Positions 1 to 6,300 of a DNA stretch of 64,000 nucleotides are shown in pieces (the stretch's first letter is position 1; every line of letters starts with the position of its first letter). This DNA comes from Anaerolentibacter hominis (GTDB taxonomy: Bacteria; Bacillota; Clostridia; Lachnospirales; Lachnospiraceae): assembly GCF_032380675.1 (NCBI RefSeq), contig NZ_JAWDIX010000001.1, positions 1-64,000 on the forward strand. The letters are read 5' to 3'. Under the pieces are notes generated by a model. That model searched no databases. It saw only the letters and a program-made list of their open reading frames with translations, and was not told where the DNA came from. A program made the translations under genes and the position numbers.

Positions 1-540
1 ACCATGAGCATGGGAAGCACGGTATTCGCAAAGGATGTAACCGACAAGAGCACGACAGAAGTGACCAAGGATGGAACCAGCAATGACATGACGTTAAAGG
101 GAACGGTAGGAGAGCCGGGAGCAGACTTAATCAGCGTGGTACTGCCATCCAGCATTAATTTCCAGATCGGGACAGATGATGCTGGTAAATTTAAGAACCT
201 GATCACGTCAACGGGAACAATTACGAACAACTCTACAATCGGAGTAAAAATCGAGCTGGCAGAAGTAAAGGATAACGGAGGGCTGTTAGGCCTGGTAGAC
301 CTGGCACTGGCGCCGAAGGATGAGGATAGTGCAACCGTAATGACAACGTATAAGCTGTCTGCCCCACTGGCAACCCCGGTGGAGCTGGCAACGAACCTGG
401 AAAAAGACGGAACCCTCAGCCTGAAAGTATTCGGACAGAAGAATGACGCGGATGGAGAGATTGCAGCGGGGGAATACAACGTAGTAACGACGTTAAAGGT
501 AACTGCTGTGCCAAAGGCAGACCCGGCACCGGTAGAATAA
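1..540 (+). CDS. Small secreted beta-protein, terminal gene of cluster A (5' end outside window)
   Basis: The window opens in codon 15 of this gene by alignment with the complete copy at 22616, so the first 14 codons, including most of the signal peptide, are missing. What remains starts at the end of the signal peptide (S-T-V-F-A-K-D, likely cut after VFA) and continues as about 165 residues rich in Thr, Val, Gly and Asp. It is beta-rich in appearance, with ISVVLPSSINF near the start and TTLKVTAV near the C-terminus. There are no Cys residues, no membrane segment and no LPXTG. It differs from the 22616 copy at only five residues. I recognise no named family; the overall pattern (LP..I.F, then N-S/T, then a TTLKV strand) resembles the protein at 19585. 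Probable role, inferred: an extracellular subunit of a surface structure made by the upstream cluster. Confidence 0.8.
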   Translation, partial: TMSMGSTVFAKDVTDKSTTEVTKDGTSNDMTLKGTVGEPGADLISVVLPSSINFQIGTDDAGKFKNLITSTGTITNNSTIGVKIELAEVKDNGGLLGLVDLALAPKDEDSATVMTTYKLSAPLATPVELATNLEKDGTLSLKVFGQKNDADGEIAAGEYNVVTTLKVTAVPKADPAPVE

Positions 541-603
541 TCTACATAAGGAACCAGATCAAAATCAATAAAAACGAAACATTCTGTGCTTATTGTAAAA
601 AGT

Positions 604-629
604 GAAGGGAGCGTGAAAACGCTCCCTTC
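604..629. terminator. Bidirectional intrinsic terminator between secreted-protein gene and rubrerythrin
   Basis: A perfect 10-bp stem, GAAGGGAGCG (604-613) with CGCTCCCTTC (620-629), encloses the loop TGAAAA. It lies between two convergent genes. The T-rich tail is short on both sides, so termination strength is uncertain. The same hairpin is at 23261-23286. Confidence 0.65.
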
Positions 630-655
630 TGTAGCAATAGAGTAGATGAACTTAA

Positions 656-1198
656 TTAGCCGAAATATCTCTTTAACAGACCAGCAAACGCTTTGCCGTG
701 TCTAGCCTCGTCTCTTGCCATCTCATGAACGGTGTCATGGATCGCATCCAGGTTCGCTTCTTTGGCCCGTTTTGCCAGGTCGAATTTGCCGGCGGTAGCA
801 CCGTTCTCAGCGGCAACTCTCATCTCCAGGTTTTTCTTTGTGCTGTCGGTAACCACTTCACCGAGAAGCTCCGCAAATTTAGCGGCATGTTCCGCCTCTT
901 CGTAGGCAGCTTTCTCCCAGTATAAACCGATCTCTGGATAGCCTTCTCTGTGAGCGACTCTGGCCATAGCCAGGTACATACCAACCTCAGAGCATTCACC
1001 TTCGAAGTTAGCTCTTAAATCTTTTTTGATATCATCGGAAACATCAGAAGCAACGCCGACGACATGTTCAGCAGCCCAGGTCATATCGGAAGACTGCTCT
1101 TCGAACTTGGAAGCAGGAGCTTTACAGATAGGGCAGAAGTCGGGAGCGGAATCCCCTTCATGAACGTAACCACAGACTTTACAAACAAACTTTTTCAT
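656..1198 (-). CDS. rbr: Reverse rubrerythrin (rubredoxin domain N-terminal, diiron domain C-terminal)
   Basis: This 180-residue protein is a peroxide/oxygen-reducing rubrerythrin of the reversed domain order known from clostridia. Residues 1-30 form a rubredoxin-like iron site (C6-x2-C9 and C22-x2-C25). Residues about 50-180 form a ferritin-like four-helix diiron domain with FEGE (65-68), EEAEH (100-104), E131 and DEARH (163-167) as likely ligands. The start is ATG at 1198, with AGGAGA just upstream on the minus strand. It acts in the cytoplasm, taking electrons probably from NADH via a rubredoxin or oxidoreductase not seen here. A PerR-type operator lies between its -10 box and its start. 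The protein is identical to the copy at 23313-23855; the few DNA differences are synonymous. Confidence 0.93.
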   Translation of the reverse strand: MKKFVCKVCGYVHEGDSAPDFCPICKAPASKFEEQSSDMTWAAEHVVGVASDVSDDIKKDLRANFEGECSEVGMYLAMARVAHREGYPEIGLYWEKAAYEEAEHAAKFAELLGEVVTDSTKKNLEMRVAAENGATAGKFDLAKRAKEANLDAIHDTVHEMARDEARHGKAFAGLLKRYFG

Positions 1199-1256
1199 AA
1201 TACTTATCTCTCCTTTTATTTATGTATATAATAAAATATTTTTACTGTGCAGTAAT

Positions 1257-1307
1257 AGTAATCATTACTGATATTTATATAATAACCAACTTATGCCAAT
1301 TTGTCAA
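1257..1307 (-). promoter_or_regulatory. Rubrerythrin promoter with PerR-type operator
   Basis: Read on the minus strand, TTGACA (1302-1307) is followed after exactly 17 bases by TATTAT (1279-1284). Just downstream is the perfect 6-1-6 palindrome AGTAATCATTACT (1257-1269). The 7-1-7 AT-rich layout is that of Fur/PerR boxes, and its position downstream of the -10 element fits repression. Because perR is the next gene, the link to PerR is a strong inference. Confidence 0.8.
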
Positions 1308-1329
1308 TAGTTTCATAAAACTTTTTTCT

Positions 1330-1367
1330 AGACCGCTCTATATGGCCGCAGGCCACATGAGCGGTCT
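1330..1367 (+). other. Inverted repeat with T-tract on the plus side, between perR and rubrerythrin
   Basis: AGACCGCTC (1330-1338) pairs with GAGCGGTCT (1359-1367), and an inner TGGCC/GGCCA helix closes the loop. It is followed by GTTTTTC on the plus strand, so it looks like a plus-strand terminator, although both flanking genes run on the minus strand. On the minus strand the bases after the stem are A-rich rather than U-rich. It may stop antisense transcription, or act as an imperfect end for perR mRNA. Confidence 0.45.
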
Positions 1368-1373
1368 GTTTTT

Positions 1374-1769
1374 CTAATTCTCAGCGGTTTTACAGCAATT
1401 TCCGCAAATACCATAGAAATAAGTGGAATGTCCCTCGATTTTCCCATCAAATGATTTGGACGCCATCTCGTTGATCATGTCCATATCCGGCAAATCCAAA
1501 TCCAATACCCTGTGACATTTATTACAGATGAAATGATAGTGGGGGGAAGCATTTCCGTCAAATCGGTCGCCCGACTCTCCGCAGGACAACTTCTGTATCT
1601 CTCCGGTGTCCGTCAGTAAATTAAGATTGCGGTATACCGTGCCAAGACTGATATTCGGATAAATCTCTCTAATGTGAGAATAAACCGTGTCTGCTGTCGG
1701 ATGTTCTTTTGTACCGGCCAGGTAGGTCTTGATCGCCTCACGCTGTCGGCTGAACTTAAGTGCTGGCAT
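1374..1769 (-). CDS. perR: PerR-type peroxide-sensing repressor (Fur family)
   Basis: This 131-residue Fur-family regulator has a winged-helix N-terminus (TADTVYSHI, then SLGTVYRNLNLL at 41-52) and a C-terminal metal-binding dimerisation domain. The regulatory-site residues known from Bacillus subtilis PerR (H37, D85, H91, H93, D104) all appear here shifted by exactly 14, as H23, D71, H77, H79 and D90. Asp rather than Glu at the last site is the usual mark of PerR. Structural zinc cysteines are C82-x2-C85 and C122-x2-C125. The start ATG at 1769 has GGAGG eight bases upstream. Its metal-oxidised form would release rubrerythrin and other oxidative-stress genes. A partial operator in its own promoter suggests autoregulation. 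Confidence 0.92.
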   Translation of the reverse strand: MPALKFSRQREAIKTYLAGTKEHPTADTVYSHIREIYPNISLGTVYRNLNLLTDTGEIQKLSCGESGDRFDGNASPHYHFICNKCHRVLDLDLPDMDMINEMASKSFDGKIEGHSTYFYGICGNCCKTAEN

Positions 1770-1791
1770 ATATCAATCCTCCTCTCTTATC

Positions 1792-1839
1792 AGTAATAGT
1801 TATTAATTTCATTATATGAAGGAGAGGGGAGAATGTCAA
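1792..1839 (-). promoter_or_regulatory. perR promoter with imperfect PerR-box-like site
   Basis: On the minus strand TTGACA (1834-1839) and TATAAT (1811-1816) are separated by exactly 17 bases, a textbook vegetative promoter. Between the -10 box and the gene, 1792-1806 reads AGTAATAGTTATTAA on the plus strand. This is an imperfect relative of the 1257 palindrome and sits in the same position, which suggests autoregulation. Confidence 0.75.
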
Positions 1840-1859
1840 GTAAGAATTCTATTTAACGT

Positions 1860-1963
1860 AAAGTAAGATACTTTGCGACATTTCATAATGAAATACAAAA
1901 AATAGGCAGATTGGATGATAAAAATGGCTTAAAAATGAGGCGGTTAAACTCATTTAACCCCTC
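1860..1963 (+). promoter_or_regulatory. Upstream palindrome and hairpin before cluster B
   Basis: AAAGTAAGATACTTT (1860-1874) is a 6-3-6 palindrome followed by GCGACA. The same 15-mer followed by ACGACA is at 48425-48439, upstream of cluster C. Further in, GAGG-c-GGTTAAA (1937-1948) pairs with TTTAACC-CCTC (1953-1963) to form a second hairpin with no counterpart that I can see at cluster C. I could not identify a convincing -35/-10 pair between 1875 and 2020. Confidence 0.5.
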
Positions 1964-2024
1964 TGATTTAGTTTTATATCTGATAAAAAGAAATGTCGTA
2001 TAAGTACAGGCAAATAAAAAGTTG

Positions 2025-2090
2025 AGACAGGCGTCGGCTAAGGAGAAGGCAGATGGTTGTCTTAGGCTGTTGTCTGGGAAAGAAGGGGGA
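2025..2090 (+). promoter_or_regulatory. Conserved structured leader of cluster B
   Basis: About 65 bases here match 48606-48670 upstream of cluster C much better than the surrounding DNA. The RNA can form a hairpin: AGACA (2025-2029) with TGTCT (2058-2062), then GTCGGC (2033-2038) with GCAGAT (2049-2054, one mismatch), closing a loop that contains AAGGAG. A second TGTCT follows at 2071 and could compete for the first arm. It ends in the ribosome binding site GAAGGGGG of the next gene. It matches no riboswitch class I recognise. Confidence 0.5.
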
Positions 2091-2096
2091 ATGGAT

Positions 2097-2753
2097 ATGG
2101 AGAAAAAGGAACTGGCAAGGATCACATTCCGGACGGGATTGATGGGCTACCGGAAAGAAGAAGTGATGGACTTTCTGTACGACCTTCTGGAACAGATGGA
2201 GGAAGAGAAAAAGGAGCATGAGAGAGAACTGAGGAAGAAAGAGGAAGTGCTTCTATTATATAAGGAAGGAAAAGAAAGCGCGGAGAAGATCTATGAGATG
2301 TTCCTGGAGCAGATGAAGAGGAATGAAAGCCTGTACGGGGAGACGAGGGAGCTAAGAAAAGAAGCGGAGATGCTGAGGGAGAGAAAGAAAGAGCTGGAAG
2401 CAGAGCTGTCCGGGTACCGGGAGAGGAAAGTGGAGCGAAGGACAGGAAGGGAAGTGCCTGTATCTGCCGGAAGAGGAATGAGCATCGAAGAGTTCGAGAG
2501 CAGGAGCGGAAGGCTGTTAGGAGAGGTATTTGAAGAGGCCAGAAGAGAGGCGGAGGAGATCCGGAGAGAAGGAAGAGAAGAGGCAGGGCGGATCAAACGG
2601 CAGGCGGAGGAAGAGAGAGAGGAACTGAAGAGACTGGTAAGAAGAAGCCGGGAGGAACTGAACCGAAGCGGGGAAGCATACGAGAGGCTGCTGAGTGAGA
2701 TAGAGGAGCAAGAGAGAGAGGGCCGATGGGAAGAGAGAGGCTTGCAAGGCTGA
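2097..2753 (+). CDS. DivIVA-like coiled-coil protein, cluster B
   Basis: This 218-residue, very charged protein begins with a short DivIVA-type module (RITFRTGLMGYRKEEVMDF, residues 8-26). The pattern F-x-x-x-L-x-G-Y-x-x-x-E-V-x-x-F is the usual DivIVA/GpsB N-terminal signature. It is followed by almost continuous coiled coil rich in Glu, Arg and Lys. I chose ATG 2097 because GAAGGGGG lies 7 bases upstream and because it aligns with the start of the cluster C homologue at 48680; ATG 2091 and TTG 2022 are in frame but lack support. DivIVA-family proteins bind membranes and mark poles or septa. Here it may position the exported machinery (inference). The next gene starts inside its 3' end (28-base overlap), implying translational coupling. 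Confidence 0.8.
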   Translation: MEKKELARITFRTGLMGYRKEEVMDFLYDLLEQMEEEKKEHERELRKKEEVLLLYKEGKESAEKIYEMFLEQMKRNESLYGETRELRKEAEMLRERKKELEAELSGYRERKVERRTGREVPVSAGRGMSIEEFESRSGRLLGEVFEEARREAEEIRREGREEAGRIKRQAEEEREELKRLVRRSREELNRSGEAYERLLSEIEEQEREGRWEERGLQG

Positions 2754-3295
2754 AGAGGCTGGTAGAAGAGGAAAGAAGAGAGCTCGGGAAGAGAAGAAGA
2801 AGGAGAAGGAGAGCGGTTGTGCTGGCAGGAGCAGCGGCTGTGCTGGCGGTGCTCTACGTGCTGACGCTGGGAATCGGGATACGGATGGTATGGGGAGATT
2901 CGATGTACCCGTCGTACCAGGAGGGAGACGTGATCGTATACCGGAGAGGGAGAGAGATCGAGGTAGGAGAAGTAGCGGTGATCGAGACGGGGTATGGGAA
3001 GCTGCTGAAGAGAGTGGCAGGAAAGAGCGGAGATAAGATAGAGATCGAAGAAGGAAGCGGGAAGGTAAGAAGAAATGAGGTCACGCAGGAAGAGAAGTAT
3101 GCGGTAGGAAAAGAGAAGAGTGAGAGCAGCATCGAGTACCCGTATGAAGTAGGGGAAGGAGAGGTGTTTGTGCTGGGGGATAACAGGGAGAGTTCTCTGG
3201 ACAGCCGGAGCAGGGAGTTTGGAGTGATAAAGGAAGAGCAGATCAAGGGGAAAGTGGTCTATGTGTGGAGAAGAGTAAGGAATCGGATGGAGTAG
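2726..3295 (+). CDS. Type I signal peptidase, cluster B
   Basis: This 189-residue membrane protease has a short cytoplasmic coiled segment (KRLVEEERRELGKRRRRRRR), one membrane span (about 30-50) and an extracytoplasmic catalytic domain. Serine-box GDSMYPSY (57-64), lysine-box KLLKRVAG and the late GDNRESSLDSR box are all present, giving the Ser-Lys dyad of bacterial (not SipW/ER-type) signal peptidases. It would cleave signal peptides after A-x-A-like sites. Its place between the DivIVA-like gene and four genes with signal peptides suggests a dedicated role in this cluster. The N-terminal charged stretch resembles the neighbouring coiled-coil protein in style and could contact it, but that is inference. 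A homologue is at 49303. Confidence 0.9.
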   Translation: MGRERLARLKRLVEEERRELGKRRRRRRRAVVLAGAAAVLAVLYVLTLGIGIRMVWGDSMYPSYQEGDVIVYRRGREIEVGEVAVIETGYGKLLKRVAGKSGDKIEIEEGSGKVRRNEVTQEEKYAVGKEKSESSIEYPYEVGEGEVFVLGDNRESSLDSRSREFGVIKEEQIKGKVVYVWRRVRNRME

Positions 3296-3364
3296 GGAAA
3301 AGACAGAGGGAAGCTCTGAGAAGATAGAGACGGGAAAAGACAAGAAAAAGAAAAGGTGAGGGAC

Positions 3365-6300
3365 ATGAGAGAGAGAAGAAACCAGAAGAGAGCAGAGCGC
3401 AGATGGGGCTGGCTGGCGGGGCTGGCGGTGATGGTAGCAGCGGGGGTGCTGTTAATCAGCGGAGTAGGAAGGGTACTGGCGCTGCGGGAGAATGGAAGAG
3501 AAATCGGAAGTATCGGAGAGCTGGAGAGATACTTAAGCATAGAGAGTGAAGAGTATGAACCAGGGGGGAAGTATGTCCTGACGGCAGATCTGGACCTGAC
3601 AGGAAGAGAGATCACGATAGGGGATAACGTGGAGCCGTTCGTGGGAGAGTTAGACGGAGCAGGCCATGAGATAAAAGGATTGAGCAGGCCGCTGTTCGGG
3701 AAAGTAGGGCAGGGGGCGAAGATAGAGAACCTGGTAGTAGAAGGAACGATAAGAGAAGGAGAGCTGTACGGAGCGGGAGAGGGATACATAGAAGGGTATG
3801 GACTGTTAGCGGCGCATATAGAGGGAGCGGAGATACGGAATATAGGAGCAGTAGGAGAGATCGAGATAGGGGATAGAGCCGAGAGAGAAGTGAGGGTAAG
3901 GAAGGGCAATGAAGAATTAATAGAGAAGAAGGAAGAACCGGGTAAGTCAGAGACAGGGAGTAATGAAGAGGGAACGAATAATAAGGAAGAAGGAATAACG
4001 AAGAAGGAAGAACCGAATCAACCGGAGCAGGAAGGTAACGGGGAGGGTATAAATAAGGAAGAGCCGAACATACCGGAAGATCCAGAGGCAACAGATTCGG
4101 CAAATCCGGAGACCGGGAGTAACGGAGAAGGAACGAATAAAAAGGAAGAAGGAATAACGAATAAGGAAGAACTGAGTAAGCCGGAGCCGGAGGGAAATCA
4201 ACCGGAGCAGGGAAGCACCGGTGAGGAGTTAAGTAAGCCAGAAGGGACTGGAGAAGCTGATAAACCGGAGGAACCGGCAGTGGGTGAGCCGGAAGCAGTT
4301 GTGGACCCGGTTGCGAAGTTATTTGGGCCGGTGAAGGCGATGGCAGCGGAAGCAGATATCGTGAATACGGAGGAAGATACGTCTGGAACGGGGGAGGGGA
4401 CCAATGTACCGGATACCACACCTACAACGCCGGATACCGGAGATACCGGAACAGTACCCCAGCCGGGAGAACCCGCGGAGGGAGAAGGGACAGGAACCCC
4501 GGATGTACCGGAGGTAAACCAGCCGGAAGGACCAACAGAAGGGCCAGCAACAGAACCAACCGACCCGGATGTACCGACGGAGCCGGAAGCACCGGTTGAT
4601 CCGGCGCCGGATCAGAAGGAAGATACCACCCAGCCGGAAGAGACGGCAGGGGATGAATACATAAGAACGACGGCAGAGGAGGTCTGTGTGGGCGGCCTGA
4701 TCGGCGTGAGTGAGGGAGAGAGCCTGATCCAGAACTGCTATGCATTCGTGAAGATCACGAAGAAGGGAAATGAGACCGCGGCGGCAACCGGCGGTTTTAT
4801 TGGCGTGTTAAAAGAAGGAGGCCGGATCGAGAACAGCTATGCGACGGGAAGTGTGGAAGGAGCGGCTGTACTGGGCGGCTTTGCGGGAATCAATGAAGGG
4901 GGAATCGGAGCCTGCTATGTATCGAATACGTTAGGGGCAGGAGAAGAAAGAGGAGCCTTTGCCGGAAGATACGGAGAGAGAGCAAGTGCAAAGGAATGTA
5001 CCTATGACTACCGGATGAGCTGCGGGGAGGATAAGCAGGCGCAGAGGAAGGGAACGGAAGAGCTGACGGGAATCCAGGACAGCCTATCCGGAGAATGGCA
5101 TTATACGGAGGGAGCGTATCCGCAGCTGCCGTATTTTGCGTTAAACGAAAAGATAGAAATACAGAAGAAATCGAAGGCGAGCGCGATCGCGCTGCAGCTG
5201 GGAAGCGGAACGATAGAGGGAGTAGAAGGAGAGATTGAGTTAGTCCGGGAGATCGAGGGAGAAGCGATTGAATGGAGTGCGAGCGGGGATATTAGCCTGA
5301 CGGAAGAGGGAAAGGCAGTTTTAAAGAGCAGCGCAGAAGAAGAGGGGATAAGTGCGCCCGAAGAAGGGATCGTTTACAGTGGAGTACTGCGTGCTGCGTT
5401 GGGGGCGGAGGAGAAGGACTTTAGTGTTAGTGCGCTGAGTGAAAGACTGGAAGAAGAACGTGTTATTAGAATTTACAATGCCGCTGACTGGAATAGGTAT
5501 TTTAATGATAAAACTCCTTCCAGCGTATCTAAAATGACAATTGAACTGATGACCGATATAGACTTTGGCAGTATAACGACTTCGTATAATTCCAAAACAT
5601 TACCCTTTATGGGTACCTTGAAAGGTAATGGGCATACAATTTCTAATTTACAAAACCCACTCTTTGGCTACATTAAGGATGCGACAATAAAGGATCTGAG
5701 AATGTATTGGGGCAGTAGAGTGATGTCTTCATCAACAGAGGCGCATTTTGGATATATTGCAAAAGAAATAATACCTGGTAAAGGTGAAACATTAATAGAA
5801 AATGTAAGATTACAGGATGGAAATCATCGGTTTACCGGTAAAGGAACTACATTTTATAGAGGCGGATTTATTGGCTATATACCAGGAAGTGCACAGAGCC
5901 CGGTTATTTTCCGCAATTGTGAATTAAATGAGTATGATACAGATGGAATCTCGAATTTGGGTGGATTTGTTGGACGAGGCTCCTATATTTCCTTTGAAAA
6001 TTGCAAGGCTACAGGACATATTACTAAGGGAACTGGTAAATATGTAGGAGGATTTGCCGGATATCTGGAAAATAGTAATATAGAAAATTGTACTTCCGAA
6101 GGATTTTCTTATAACCTGGCACTATCCGGTACTGATTATGTAGGGGGCATGGTTGGTTATGGGAAAAATATTACTATTACGAATTCTACAGCTGGAATGA
6201 GGATAGATCCATCCAGAACAGGAAAATACCGGGGCGGCGTTGCGGGATACTTAATTGATTCTAAAGTAGATAAAACAAATGCGGCACAGAGTGGAAAAAA

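Larger units (their letters stand above)
1..1217. repeat. Direct repeat, left copy (small secreted protein + rubrerythrin)
   Basis: Bases 1-1217 match 22658-23874 with a constant offset of 22657 and no gaps. I count about 15 substitutions, so identity is near 99 percent. The match runs through the secreted-protein gene, the shared terminator and the whole rubrerythrin gene. It stops abruptly a few bases upstream of the rubrerythrin ribosome binding site; the two promoter regions beyond are different. The left limit is unknown because the window starts inside the repeat. Confidence 0.95.

Noticed and set aside
698..925. Plus-strand open frame inside rubrerythrin (and its copy at 23355-23582)
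   Set aside because: It is antisense to a clear rubrerythrin gene and duplicated only because that gene is duplicated.
2025..2090. A cyclic-di-GMP riboswitch in the cluster leader
   Set aside because: The required GGGACGCAAAGC-type core and its tetraloop helix are missing; only short GGTTGTC-like pieces resemble it.
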